Counted from the first letter of the stretch, positions 1 through 11,790 are shown. The stretch: DNA of 64,000 bases from Ramazzottius varieornatus (GCA_001949185.1 BDGG01000004.1:4480554-4544553); one strand, 5' to 3'. Made by a program: numbers and translations. The notes: generated by a model from the letters alone, not told the origin.

Positions 1-1768
1 CCGCGTGAACTGGAGGCACTTACCACGTGTTCGCGGGTGGTGGAAGAGCGCGACAAGGAAGAGGAGCGCTGTGGTGTGGAAGGTGCTGGTTGAAGATACG
101 CCTGCTGGCCAGCCGAGTAGCTGCGATCCCTCCTCTTCCGAGGAACACTGGCACAGACGGCCATACACAGCTTGGCTGCCCGAGGAATGTTGCGAATGTA
201 CAGGTCGAACTCTAGCCAGTCATTCCACCGCGGGTTAGAGGACGAAGCTGGAAGTGTCTCTACTGGCTTGCATAACAGCTCTGTGCCGTGAAAGATCCCC
301 AGCCGCACAAAGAACTAACGTCAAAGAAAAGATATACTGTAACACCAGCAGACTTTGATAATCCACGGCATGGATAATACCTTGTCGACGGTCCGAGCGT
401 TGAGTTTCATGACACCGGTAGGCCGAACGCGGAACTTGCGGTTGCATTCCCATATGGTGGTGCCTTTGGCAGGTGCTTGGGGAGGAGGTCGCTGGGTCAG
501 GGTGGGGAAGGACATGGCTTCAGGGCTGAGGGAAGCATCGAGGTCCTTGCGAAGGACCAGCGTCAACTTGATGGGCCGTTTATAGGCCAGATTATGGCGG
601 ATATACTTGTACTGGATGAAGGGCTGCTCCTTCAGAAAGTACGACTCCCGCCCACAGACTTTCAGCACAAAGTCTTCGTAGTGTTCTTCGGGGAAGGAGG
701 CTTTGTTGCCGGGCTTGGTTGGGTCCATGTATACCTCGGCTGCTAACCGTAGCACCTTAAAGACGACAGCGTTGGGCATGTCGCCATAATCGACGCGGAC
801 GCTATAAGTCGACAGCTTTTTGGTGAAGGGACTGACCAGGATAACGTCTACGTCTGTAATCACACAACTCGTAGATCACTCAGATCATCCGTCACGTGAG
901 CCATCGGCAAATGAATTGATCACGATCGTTATCTAAAGCGACGCACGTTTTCGTTGTTAATGGCTAGAAGTGTGCGCCACTTGGGAAAACGATTGTGTTC
1001 AACACATTTGGCGAAGTCCCACACATGTTGAAACAAAAGGGAATGTTCAACCGACCGCCTTCCAAAGCATTGGCCATGTCCTTTTTGAAGACCTCGGCGC
1101 TTTCGAGTTGGGCCGGATGAAAATAGGCAGCCAGCGCTCTGGAGCCGCCCAGCTTGCGGAACTGCACCAGCTGTTTGGTGATGTTCAACAAGTTGGAGCG
1201 ATACTGGACGGAGTCTTGATCGGTCCAATCGTCGAACTCCGCCACGGGAACACCACATATCTCCCCTGCAAAACAACATCGCTATATAATGCTACATACA
1301 GACCCATACAGTTAGCTTGAACGGAATGACTGTCAACTAAATAGACCATAGCCTGGCCAAACATCCTTTGTATGTATTGGCCGACGTGTTTCGCTATCTA
1401 CAAGTGCTCGTACCGATAACTTGGCATGTTTCTTTCTCTTCGCGATTGCCAGCCATTTCTTTCAGCTGGAAGAAGGAGAGGAACAAGCGCAGGTCGCGGA
1501 CGCAACGCGACTCGTCGTAAAACTCCTGGACATATGGGGACTCGGAGGAGACTCCCACAAAGACATATTCTCGGCTCTTTTCCAAGCGATGAAACAGAGG
1601 ATACTTTTGGGCTTCCTTCCACAAGGCCAGCTTGAGGTTGGCCAAGGTGATTGAATCGTGGACGGACAGCTGGATGTAGATTCCCGTCGGGAGGAGGCAT
1701 TCTACCACTCCGGGTATGATCAAACTGCTCTGCGCTTCAAAGTGCGGTACCGGAACAGCCGGGTTCAT
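1..1768 (-). CDS. Class I PI3-kinase catalytic subunit (p110), 5' part, runs off the left edge
   Basis: Lipid kinase that makes PIP3 at the plasma membrane downstream of receptor tyrosine kinases and Ras. Four exons on the minus strand keep frame: 1414-1768, 1056-1265, 381-853 and 1-314 (incomplete). Exon 1 encodes the p85-binding domain (conserved GNREEK near its end). Exon 2 continues with VAEFDDWTD and a stretch like the p110 linker. Exon 3 is the Ras-binding domain, with the hallmark YFLKEQPFIQYKYIR. Exon 4 is the start of the C2 domain, with GIFHGTELLC and NPRWNDWLEFDLYI followed by IPRAAKLC. The helical and kinase domains must lie to the left of the window. The start ATG directly follows a good splice acceptor, so a 5' non-coding exon is likely. 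Intron 2 carries a hairpin element. The p85-binding domain argues for class IA rather than IB. Confidence 0.93.
921..1011 (+). repeat. Hairpin MITE family A, copy 1 (PI3K intron 2)
   Basis: Imperfect palindrome with the family core GGCGCACG...CGTGCGCC and a short loop. It fills about 90 of the 202 bp of this intron. The outer arms are diverged. Confidence 0.7.
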
Positions 1769-2623
1769 CTGAATGCCTTATCCCAGCAAAAACACAGAGA
1801 AAACTATTCAATTTTCTTGGAGGACCACGCAGAAGCAAAAAATGGTTATGGACATTCGTCAGTTTCCCACCTTCAGCGCGAACGTTAAGTATCCTACTGT
1901 TACATCCAGCTTGTAAACAGGAGCCAGCGCCCGTACTAGCATGCGATCCAGAATCCAGATTGACAGAGGCTCATCGGATACCCAGTGTCGACTGCACCAC
2001 TGGGATATGATCCTGTGAACAGGAGACTGCGAGGAAAGTGCAGAAACAACTTTGGAGTTCGGAAGAAGAAAACTGGAAATTATACAGCAGTGAGTGGACA
2101 GGTACAGTACTGTAATGCTTCATGCATGAACTTCGGGATGTACGTAAGCACACCCGCGAAACACCCCTCAGACGGTTGGTAGGGTGAGATTTTTGGACCG
2201 GGGTTCAAGTGCACGCGTATGATAACGTAATTCGCGAAGTTCGTGAAGCATTACAGTGTGACATGAGCAAGTTGCAAGTATTACGGTGTCATACAGTATG
2301 TCATGTGTTGAAGTCAGATGCGTTGATTGGAACGGTGATTGCGATTTCCTCCAAGGCTTGGTTCCTCTTCGAAGAACCCAGAACGATCTTGGTATCGCTG
2401 TCCATTTACCCCGCTTTTGCAGTACTTGCTGTAGAAAGTACTGCTAAGGTTTGCTCATACCGAATATGTCAGTTTACAAATTACGTATACTGTATCTGAG
2501 CAAAAGGTCCGAGCGACTATGGAAGCTGCGGTTCTCCAGGAAGGAAGTACCAGAATGCGTTTGTGCGAATTGTCTATTTAACATGTCAAATACGCTCTGC
2601 ATAACCTTGAGATCCATAGGGAA
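1769..2623. other. Intergenic, no gene seen; contains one inverted-repeat element
   Basis: Upstream flank of the PI3K gene and downstream flank of the unidentified minus-strand gene. Open frames here have no recognisable domains or coherent splice sites. An inverted repeat is annotated separately. Confidence 0.5.
2109..2258. repeat. Inverted-repeat (MITE-like) element, about 150 bp
   Basis: Arms starting ACTGTAATGCTTCA at the left are repeated in reverse complement (TGAAGCATTACAGT) at the right, and the similarity continues into the GAACTTCG stretch. The interior has no coding capacity. The arm start resembles the CTGTAGTGCT arm of the element at 54737, so they may be related. Confidence 0.6.
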
Positions 2624-3543
2624 CTATTTGCATGGTGGCTGGCAATCTAGAATATGCTTGAGTCTTTCGGAATGTCTTTGTCGATCCAGCTCGTCTGCGG
2701 GGTGTTGAGCCATTGCTTTCTCCATAAAACTTTCTAACTGCTTCGAAATTGGGCAAGCTTTTCTCTGTTTAAAAATTTGATTTGTACAGTAATTGTGCAG
2801 GAAAGGTGGAGCGGAATGAGGAGAAGCGGAAACAAGAAGACGGCAGTCGCGCAGCTCTATGCCGAGATTCGAGAAAGATGCTCCCTGACCCAGCTCCACG
2901 ACATCTTCTGGCTTTAGTGTAGCATGTATGATGATCAATCGTCTGATCGTCCTGAAGGAATGTAGGAGAATTTTCAGGAACTGAACGAAAGTTTCTCGAA
3001 GATACGGATCTTCACTGCAGTGCGATTCCTGGTCATCCAGGCGCCGGACTGCAAGGACATGTCCGGTGAACATTGCAAAGTGACCCAGACAATTAATCAA
3101 CGTCGACTTGTCAACTCCCAGGATACCCAGAAAAGCATCCGTTGCGACGAAGAAAAGCTTCTTGCTTGTCATCCCTTCAACAAGTAGTGTGCCGGACTGA
3201 TCCGCCGCTTCCTGCAAACATAGACTTCTATATATATATCATACAGTCAAACGCAAAGCAGTAAACTTCGCCACCCAACTACTTTGATTACTTCATCAAG
3301 GATCAACGACCATTCGCGAGTTCTTCCAAATCCACCATCAACGCTTTCTGGTTTAAGTTTTTAACCTCAGAGCTATCTTCTAGCTCAAACCATCGAACAC
3401 ATAATGCTATTTTATTATTGGTAGATCAGTAGCGTACCTCCATCCGGTGTATTCAGCCTCCATTTAAGTGCCACGGTTTGTGCAGCTTCCGCGACCTTCA
3501 CTTCGTTCCTTTGGCAGTAAGGCCATGCATCATAGAGCATTTC
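2624..3543 (-). CDS. Unidentified protein, three 3'-terminal exons
   Basis: Exons 3438-3543, 3283-3347 and 2624-3211 join in frame (phases 1 then 0) and end in a TAG stop, giving about 252 residues without an initiator Met. The exon 1 acceptor is TTTTAG at 3544, so the gene begins further upstream. Candidate 5' exons lie at 3.75-4.1 kb and at 4410-4553; the last opens with an ATG and 48 codons beginning MADDSKTSEHV, but I could not join them with certainty. The segment mixes hydrophobic beta-like stretches (KLFFVATDAFLGILG) with a His/Lys-rich C-terminus. I do not recognise the family. A longin- or roadblock-like trafficking protein is only a guess. Confidence 0.6.
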
Positions 3544-4965
3544 CTAAAACATCACCAACGATAACATTGATGGCTTGCAAGGAGGAATCGAACAGGAACA
3601 TGTATATATAGGACGAAGCTCCAGCGTATATGATAAATCTACGTATATATCAGTACAGTTCGTAGACATTAACATCGGTGACCGTTGAGGCGTCTTGTCA
3701 CCCTGATTAGTTCTCTTAACTCCGCCCAAGCGGTTCAGTGTAACTTCAACGACAGACATTTACTGAAGTGATCGACTGATTGCGGATATTTCCTCGTTGT
3801 TACTGAGTGCAAGTCGTCATGAAATAAAGGGCGTATCTGATCCATATGTGTCACGGCGGGGAGCCGAAGCGCTCGTGTAGGGACGAGTCTAGCGACCAAG
3901 ACCAACATCCGAAGGAGTAGACGCTGTATAGGTGGAAGTGAACAATACGGCTCTGTTTCCACCCGAATTCCGAAAACATACCGCCCAAAGACAGAGCTAA
4001 AGTTAAGGTATCCCGAGCTGGATGTCGCCCGCAAACCGCCAAGGTCACGAAGAAAGACGCATCCTGATGCACACTATGCAGAGTTGCACGACGCTGCGAG
4101 GTGCCCATGCACACAGGGAACTTTGTTTGGACAGAAGGACGCTGGCACATGCAGTGAATAGCTTTTGATTCTAAAGTGACTCATCCAGTTTCGGGAAATG
4201 AATTTTTATGGATGAATACTGCCCTTAGTTGTGTACTACGACTACCTGTTGCACTATGGACTGTGGTTGACAGTGACAAAACGTAGTACGCGCACGACAA
4301 AAATTATGTCCAGTATAAAAAAACAGGGCCAAGCGAAAAAGACGGTAAAATGAAAATTCAACCGTAGAAAAGTGTCGTAAAGGAAACAGTACGTTACATG
4401 CATCCGTACCGCCGTAGCGAAAAGGCTTGGTCCATGATTTTTGTTGGCCCATAATTTTTCGTCATGCGTGATACTAACTTCCTCGACAGCTTCTGTGGTC
4501 AAATTTACTGTGGTCGTGCTGACGTGCTCTGAGGTCTTCGAGTCATCTGCCATTTTTCGTCCCGTTGCGCCATAACTTTCCGAATCACGACAGTACACCA
4601 CGTGTGGACAGTGTCGACTGGTAAATTCAGATTTCAGAGAACTCTCAAGATAACGCGTCGGATACCTTTGGCTGAACTATAAAGCTCCACGCGGAACGCG
4701 CGTAGAAACATAATAGTGCTATAAAGCATAGATAATCTTAAATAAAAAATACACTAATCAGATCCAAGAATGAGAATCTCTATAGCGAGGACGGTCGACA
4801 GAACCACGCTGCTCAGTGAGCGTTAAACAAAAAAACAAGCAGCAAATCTCTGTTTTAACCGGAAAGAAAAAACTTCAGGACAAGAATGTCGTGACAAGAT
4901 GCAACCAGCTCCAGCAAAAAGAGCTGTAAGTGCAGCCAGAACGAAGCTAACTTAACAGGAGAGTT

Positions 4966-6788
4966 CTACTCCTCACGGCGGGCTTTGCGGCGTCGAACGG
5001 CTTTGTCGCCGGCTTCCATTTTCGAACCGCCTTCCTCGTCGGTTCCCGTTGCACTGCCCAGCATCTCGTTGTCGGACTTTTGCTTCGCGGTGCCCGACTT
5101 TTCATCCGTAGCTTCGGCCAGGTTGTCCTCCTCATCTGTGTTGGTGGCGCTGGTAGCCGGGCTATCACCCCCACTTTGGTCCGTCTTCTTACGCAAGGCT
5201 TCTTTATCCTCCTTGCTTTCAAACTGGAGTTTCTGCAAGATCAGACATAACCAGGTGTGAAATCTTGTTGAGAACCTTATAGCAGAGAATCGGGATTGGA
5301 AAGATACCATACCGAGGTTGGTGTGGGCCAGTGAATGGGTATTTCATTGGTGTTTTTGCGCCCTGTGATAGCTTCGATAACCACTACCAGAAGGACACCG
5401 ATCACTCCACCAAGAGCTACTGTCCCAATGGCGAATATCACTGAAAGATGAAGTGATAGTTAAAGATTCGATTAGGTCGATATACTGTAGTAGTCCGAGG
5501 AAAAAGTGCACGATGATGCCGCTTACCGTAGGTGAGCCAGTTGGGCATTCCCTTATCTTCAGTCATCCAAGAGTGCACATTCTGAGAGAAAGTTTCATAA
5601 AATAAATTCAAAATACGACAGACAAGACCTGCATCTTTGTACCGTTTACACAGTACATAAGAAAACTCGGTTCAAGTTTGTTGAACTGGTCGTTCAAACA
5701 TACCTTGAGGTTCATGGATAGCTTGAAAAAGCTCCCCACCAGTCCCATCCTAATAAAAGATCGCATTATTTTTCACAAAAAGGAGAAAAACATACAAGAG
5801 CTAACAATGAGCTTACTGGATAGAGTCGGGATACAAAAGGGTTCCCACAGGATTCACTTTGAACCTGCGAATAACAGCGCTCTCGTCAGGGAAGCACAAT
5901 CTTCACAGTAGACTATAGATACTCACCAATCTTCGCGAGCCAGCCACAGGGACATTCTTTCTCGATCCCGGATATAGTTGTAATATCTGACCACTCCATC
6001 TTTGATACTGCAAACAGAAACTGCAATAACCGAACGGCGGGATATCAAGATAAGTCCAGCACTTCCGGTAGACTTGGAGATTTGACAGCTCGAATAAGCG
6101 AGATACAACTTACTGGTAAACAGTTGGTAAAGCAGTGATGAGGAACCTTCCACTTAATCCTGTAAAGCACATTAGGCAAATTACACAGGGCATTCCTCAC
6201 CTGAACAAAGTATCGATTAGTCTAAAGAAAATCGATAACAATCATATACAGCAAAGCAATCAAACATGCTAGCACGTAAGAGTACCGTCGTTTCCACGAA
6301 CTAAACCCTTCGTACTTCTGACCAGACTTCAGAAAGAAACGACCACGGATCTCGCTTAAGATTTTGTACGAAGAGGCTGAAGAGCACCCAGGCTCAAACT
6401 GATAGCGCATTGGTGGAGTAGGATGACGATTCTTACCTGGCTGCTCGTGAACGTCGACGCTAGCAAACTTTACGTGAGGACTCTGATTCCATTCGGCCAA
6501 CCGCTGGAATTCCGGAGCAAAGTCCTTGCATGCGGGACACCACGGTGCGATACTGAAAGAGCGAACAGAGGATCAAGTGGCGAAGCATTTAGGCGCTGAT
6601 CACAATCGCACTTACAACTCGACCATCCATTCTCCTTTGGGATCCATCACAGCCGTCCAGTTTGATTCATCCAGAGGATGGACTATGGCGTTGGGCTTGT
6701 CTTTCTTGTTTGTAGCCGCTGAGCAACTAAGGCAAGACATCGCAAGGATAATGGCTGCCAAAAGGCATGATGGCCACATTACGCGCAT
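4966..6788 (-). CDS. Thioredoxin-related transmembrane protein (TMX1/TMX4-like), complete
   Basis: Type I ER membrane protein-disulfide oxidoreductase. Nine exons keep frame: 6616-6788, 6437-6552, 6114-6159, 5927-6007, 5817-5864, 5704-5749, 5527-5581, 5313-5440 and 4966-5232 (319 aa). Residues 1-25 form a signal peptide. The thioredoxin domain follows with the active site APWCPAC (CPAC, as in TMX1) and the cis-proline segment ITALPTVY. A single membrane helix rich in Val/Ile/Gly is in exon 8. The cytosolic tail is acidic and Ser/Thr-rich and ends in a basic RRRKARREE stretch that could act in ER retention. The domain order and the CPAC site match TMX1; TMX4 is the alternative. Exon 3 is only 46 bp. 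Confidence 0.95.
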
Positions 6789-7517
6789 CTTGGCAGGATG
6801 GGCAAGATTCAGGAAGATGAAATGGCAGAGCTTGTTCCAGGTGTTAGTTGTACGGGAAGGTTCAGCTGTAAAGCGTCTTGGATCGATCCGTGCCTAGCTG
6901 CTTATGGATAGGTGAATAAATGCGTCTCTGGGCGACGAATCCGCTGATCACACGTCGAGCTGCTCCACTCGGGATCAGACACCTGTAATCGTTACGGGAG
7001 CGATTAGTACTGTATCATCTCTGTTTATACTGGATAACACTGAGAGAAAGACAACAACGTCGACGCGCATTGTGTAACCACAGCTAAGTTAGTAGATCCC
7101 CAATATTATATTATACTGTACAGTTCGAATATCTCACCTCGCGGTTCCTCCGCAGTAGCTTTTAAACGTTTCTAGTCTCCTTTCGACGTGACTCCTCTCA
7201 GAAGATATGATGAGATCCGAGGAAACTAAGACGAGTTCAAGGAAGTTTGAATTTTGGACCATGGAATTACAGTATTCTTGACAAAGCTCGATCCCCTTTC
7301 ACGACTCACGAGGCAAATGAGTTCAAATTGTCCGAACTTGTTCGAGGCTTCGATCACAAGGGCAAAGCATCACGTTTCCGCAACCTTCACATCCCGGGAT
7401 GTGCGGAAACAGGAGATGAAAATGAAAACGCGAACGGCCATTGTTTCCCAGGAATTGAGTGCGGAGAAAATTAATGGCCTTTAATGCTCACTTTAGGCTG
7501 TGCCACGATAGGTTCTA
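6789..7517. other. Intergenic, no gene seen
   Basis: Lies upstream of the TMX start codon and downstream of the interrupted membrane-protein gene. It should contain the TMX promoter, but I see no clear core element. Open frames are short and overlap on both strands. Confidence 0.4.
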
Positions 7518-7670
7518 CATTACTGCACGTACGGACGGTGTGTTGTTTGGTCCAAGCGATGCTGCAAAAGCGATCTCTTAATGATTAACAAACGATTGCT
7601 CAGTGCCGTGGATGGTTGGTCCGTGCTGGCTACCGGTACATACATCCATGCCGATTTGGTGTGGAACTTA

Positions 7671-7902
7671 CAAGGGGATTACGGCAGTCCTCCGCATCCG
7701 ACAGCCAGTTTGATACCATAGAACGGTAGAGGATAGTCTTCTCTACGAACTAAGAAAGAGTTGGCGTACCGAGTGGAATCCTGGAAGACACGGCAGGAAC
7801 CGGAAGTAGAGCTAGATTTTGGGGCGGAGCTGCCCTGATTTCTTACAACCAAGGCTTTTGATTGCCTGACGGTTGATTCAGCTACTGATTGACCAAAACT
7901 GA
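7671..7902. repeat. Left terminal inverted repeat of the transposon
   Basis: Reverse complement of 9561-9793 with only scattered mismatches and small indels visible. Confidence 0.9.
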
Positions 7903-7944
7903 TTTTCTGATTTACCAAAACGCAGATCGACTAATGAGAAAACA

Positions 7945-9475
7945 TCAAGGAAGAAAGATTCTACAAAAGTGATAAACATCGTAAAAGTGATGGAAGCAAA
8001 GAGGAGCTTTACACCAACCACATTTCAAAAGCGAAGAGTTTTTGCAGTTGTCGTGGTCGCAATGGCCGTTCAGCTCTTCAAAGCAAAATTCGGTAGGGTT
8101 AATGTACTTGATAGATTTGTCAGTATATCCTGACAAGTGCCAGGCTCGAGTCGAGGAGAAGTGACTTCTTCAACAGCGTCGTGGTCAGCAAACGTTTTCC
8201 AGGAGTCCGCCAAGAAGAAGCAGTGTCCGTTCATTTGAGGAAAGAACACTTTTTCGCACCATTCAATGTATAGCTCCTTAGTCATCTTTCCAGACTTTGA
8301 AGCAGTGACGTGCAGGTTCCTAGCCTTGAACAAAGCTTTGGATACGATTGGTCCGAAAACGCCCTTATCTTCCCGCAATGTGATGAACAGCACAGGAAGA
8401 AACTTCCGAGTACCCGGCGAAACGGCCATCATAACTGTATAGCTGTGAGTCATCGAGTTTTCGGACTGGGTTAAAGCCAGGACATGCTTCGCTCCGATGA
8501 AGTCCAGAGTTCGGCCAGGCCGCATCTCATACTCGAACCCTGACTAATCAGCATTCCACAGACAGTCCAACCCGTGAGCTTGGATTCTTGATCGCACGTA
8601 TGCCACGCACTCGTCTGCATCCTTCTTCACATCAGGAGCTTCTCGTAGATACTTTGCCGTGACGAACTTTGTGAATTTTCGGTCACAAATGCCGTAGTAC
8701 CTACGAAACAAAATTAATTCTGATGAACACTGCTACGAACAGCGAAACATGCATTACTGAAACATTAGCGTACAAATAATGATTATTGTTTAAAACTCAC
8801 TGTTTAAACTTCCCAACCCAATAAGGAAATGCTGTGAAACCTTCCAAGCCAATTTCTCGATTTGCTGTGACGGCCCGCTGGTGACCTTGCTGAAGGCCTT
8901 CTGGACACTCGCGCGCTGGTAACCTTGCTGAAGGCCTTCTGGACACTTGCCAAACCACGACGTTTCCTTTTCGTGCTCCGCCAGTAACTCACAGCACGCT
9001 TCTTGTAATCAAGACTGGCTGCCTGACTCGCTGCTACCTTTGGATCTGGTATTCTGGGAATGAAGAGCTCATGGGACGACGGTTCAGTTGCACTTGAGAC
9101 AGGCTCGTAGAGGCGGTCATCTTGAACGCTCTCAAAATCAGCTTCGTCGTGGCCATTCAACAGGTTTCCATTGGCGACAGATTCCTCCAGTTCTTCGAAT
9201 GTGGATACGTCAAGCTGCCGTTCGTACTCCAGGTCTTCCTCGATATTGACCGCGGGGGCGTGAAACTGGACGATATGGTTGTCCAAAAACTCTGTAAGAA
9301 CGGTAAGTTTAGTATACTTTTTATACTACCTTCATATCCAGAATCAGTTGAAATTTACCTTTGATGATCAGCCTCAATAACTTGTCAGATTCACTCGGAG
9401 AAGCGGTCGGTTGATAGCGCTGCTCATAGTCTACCTCCAGCAGTCTCAATATGTTGAGCGGATTTACAGATTCCA
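7945..9475 (-). pseudogene. Transposase of the DDE superfamily, decayed
   Basis: The N-terminal exon starts with an ATG near 9475 (MESVNPLNILRLL) and splices at about 9362/9292 into an acidic segment. A basic HTH-like segment follows (YKKRAVSYWRSTKRKRRGLA). Downstream is a catalytic-core segment with the first Asp in the motif NAD-SG at about 8549-8566, then the segment near 8.2 kb containing CFFLADSW. The C-terminal piece carries a Cys/His cluster (CDHDNC, KCGWC, LCFHHFYDVYHFC). Defects visible: a TAG stop replaces the residue between D and S of the NADxSG motif; a 38-bp duplication (8885-8960) shifts the frame; and there is a further frame change near 8130. The element is therefore non-autonomous now. 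Confidence 0.8.
8885..8960. repeat. 38-bp tandem duplication inside the transposase
   Basis: CCTTGCTGAAGGCCTTCTGG occurs at 8885 and again at 8923 (period 38, not a multiple of 3), so it frameshifts the reading frame. The two units differ by one or two bases. Confidence 0.85.
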
Positions 9476-9560
9476 TTTTGATCAGTAGTCAATTGGGAAG
9501 AAACAGGAATCGAAGGAGAATTCTTACAAGTGCGCAATACCGATCTCGGAGCTTGGTGAA

Positions 9561-9793
9561 AGCAGTTTTGGTCAATGAGTAGCTGAATCAACCGTCAGGC
9601 AATCAAAAGCCTTGGTTGTAAGAAATCAGGGCAGCTCCGCCCCAAAATCTAGCTCTACTTCCGGTTCCTGCCGTGTCTTCCAGGATTCCACTCGGTACGC
9701 CAACTCTTTCTTAGTTCGTAGAGAAGACTATCCTCTACCGTTCTATGGTATCAAACTGGCTGTCGGACGCGAAGGACTGCCGTAATCTCCTTG
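9561..9793. repeat. Right terminal inverted repeat of the transposon
   Basis: Pairs with 7671-7902. Confidence 0.9.
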
Positions 9794-10900
9794 TTAGGAC
9801 GCAGCAGTACCGGATGCTTCAGTTGATTGACTGACAGTGATCGTTCACCATACACGGTTCGACGTCGCTTTGAGCCTTTGAGGTCTTCGATTAGTGAACA
9901 CAAGGCGGAACTTGCCAGTTTCCACTGATGGTCCAACTGGACAGCAGCTACAAAATAAACTAAACTGAATCACTGAGAAATCAGATAACATAAAGAAAAA
10001 GTCTACCGGAAGTAACACACAAAATGAGTGATAAAATGACCAGCAACTGGCGTAAAATACCAAACGGAACAACAAGGAGCTCTTTGCCCCAGCCGTCTGC
10101 ACGGGTAAAGGGCGGACTAGAGTACAGAGTCCGGTGATCATTACAATACAAAACAAAGAAACATCGAGAAACTCTTTGCCTTGACTTTATCCGTTTATGA
10201 CAGCGCTGACGGGTGAAGGTTCTTCGCGAGTCTGCTGTTGGGTTCCTGTCCGATTTGAGAGTGCGCAAGGCGAGGGAGAGGCACCGGTGGAGCTGGCCTT
10301 GGTCTGCGTCTTGCACGGAGTTTTCCTGACCGTCAAGGACCCTACAAAACAAGCAAAGAGCATATCAGTTCCAGCTGAAGGGAGTATCCATCCGGTCCTA
10401 GTCACGACACGTGCAGAGTAGAATCAGCGTCTCGTTTGACCCACACCACCATCTTCTGATGAAATTACAGCTTTCCTAACTCGATTGTCGCGTCAACAGA
10501 CAACTGATTAAGTTCAATTACGGCCACCCCTATTAATTACTTTTCCGAAACCAACGGCTGATTAAGGGGGCGCACGTGCCCTGCCAGCCAGGGCTGAGCC
10601 GGCGGGAGCAAGTGGCGCCTGACGTTTGCGGTCCTTTCTCGATCCGCGCTGACGTCACGCGCGTCGTCGAGCGGGAGTGCAGCGAGGAAACCGTGTTCGC
10701 ATCGGCAAAAGTGCATAAGTGCTGGTACCGTGGCACGGACTTTGTCCGCGAACCGATCTTCTTTTTATCGCCCACAACTTTAGACAAGTAACCTCCATTC
10801 TTTTACGCTTACGCACGATATCGCCCTCACGACTGGCTCGATTTCTGTCACGAGATAAGCCAATCGCGTTCGAAACCGTCGAAGTGGGAACTGGTATCTC

Positions 10901-11790
10901 TCACTGTGATAAACTACGGGTTGCGGATAGTATATGAATGTCACCTTTCCTCGCCTTCTCACTGTGATCTGCAAAAGAATCCTCTTTCTGCAGCAAACTA
11001 TATTTGGAAACGTAACTTTTAGGTCGTTTCCGTTGAATCAGACTTCGACCGAGATGGTTGATCCGAGTAACGTAAAAGCTCGATCATGAACTCTGACGTT
11101 ACAGACATTAACGTTCCACTAAGGCACTCACACCAAAGTGTCGGTCTTGTTCGATTACGTCAGGCGCAACACAGAAAATTATTCATTAATTAATCTCGGC
11201 CGATGGATCTGTGATACAAAATTACGAACATCCTCCGCACTCAATCTGACAGCTTTTGATACAGGGTTAACTACCATGTACTATTGATTTTGAATAGTGT
11301 ACTTGAGGCGATTCTTACCTAAGAGGGTCTGCTGGGTGGAATTCTTTCGAACGGTGCTGGTTGAAGTCAGCGTCATCTTGATGGAGGAAAGAGAGGGCTT
11401 CAAAGAAAACTTTTTCCGAGGACTTATGGCAGATATGTGGGGAAGAGATCTCTTTGTTGTCGATGAAGGGAATTCTGCGAAAAGACAAGCAGCGGATCCA
11501 TCAGGACGCGTCTCCGCTTTGTAATGCCCAGGAATGGTTTGAATTTCCATCACTTGAAAAGGCACCTTCTCCGTTTTCGACTCCACCACTTCGTTTCTTT
11601 CCACATCAATACCGTAGGCGTCCCTCATTCTTTGGTTATTCTTTGCTTTGATTTCAGACAGTTGCTTTTCCAGCCATGTCCGAATTTTAGGATCGTTTCT
11701 GTCAGCACCAAACAAATTACGGCAGCACGATTTCTTGAAGATGCGCGACGGTCGTTCCAAAGCGCGACAGTCCATTACTCCTTCGTCCAT
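10901..11790 (-). CDS. Kip/Cip-type cyclin-dependent kinase inhibitor
   Basis: Nuclear inhibitor of G1/S cyclin-CDK complexes. Exon 1 (11319-11790) opens with ATG for MDEGVMDCRALE. At residues about 18-30 it has the cyclin-binding segment CCRNLFGADR, equivalent to the RxLFG motif, and then a helix (WLEKQLSEIKAKNNQRM). The CDK-binding strand region follows, ending PGHYKAETRP, which matches the end of the CDI domain. The donor TTAG|GTAAGA joins in phase 1 to an acceptor at 10969. Exon 2 (10901-10968) adds a short basic tail with KARK and a TGA stop; total 179 aa, close to p27-size proteins. If exon 1 is unspliced it ends at 11281 instead. The CDI domain is clear; the second exon is inferred. 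Confidence 0.85.

Larger units (their letters stand above)
7671..9793 (-). mobile_element. DNA transposon, 2.1 kb, long inverted repeats, TTA target duplication
   Basis: The ends CAAGG...CCTTG are the outer tips of inverted repeats of about 230 bp (7671-7902 and 9561-9793), nearly identical. Three-base direct repeats TTA at 7668-7670 and 9794-9796 are the target-site duplication. The interior carries a degenerate minus-strand DDE transposase. High arm identity suggests a fairly recent insertion. The transposase looks DDE_1/pogo-like, whereas a TTA duplication is more typical of other superfamilies, so classification is open. Confidence 0.9.
7520..10341 (-). pseudogene. Membrane-protein gene with its last exon split by a DNA transposon
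   Basis: Penultimate exon about 10007-10341 (acceptor TTTTGTAG) encodes a basic stretch and then a hydrophobic helix around KELLVVPFGILRQLLVILSL. It joins in phase 1 to the last exon, starting at 9947. That exon reads WKLASSALCSLIEDLKGSKRR and on to LLRP at 9797. There the transposon 7671-9793 begins, flanked by TTA on both sides. Without the element and one TTA, the frame continues for about 50 more codons from 7670 to a TAA ending at 7520. With it, translation runs 14 codons into the inverted repeat and stops at 9751. No family is recognised, and upstream exons (perhaps near 10.5-10.8 kb) are unresolved. The allele may still make a protein with an altered tail. Confidence 0.6.

Noticed and set aside
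6222-6500. Minus ORF containing SEIRGRFF, which at first looks like part of the TMX thioredoxin domain
   Set aside because: The correct domain segment (LSGRFLITALPTVY) is in the small exon 6114-6159, which joins in phase. The ORF lies in the 277-bp intron.
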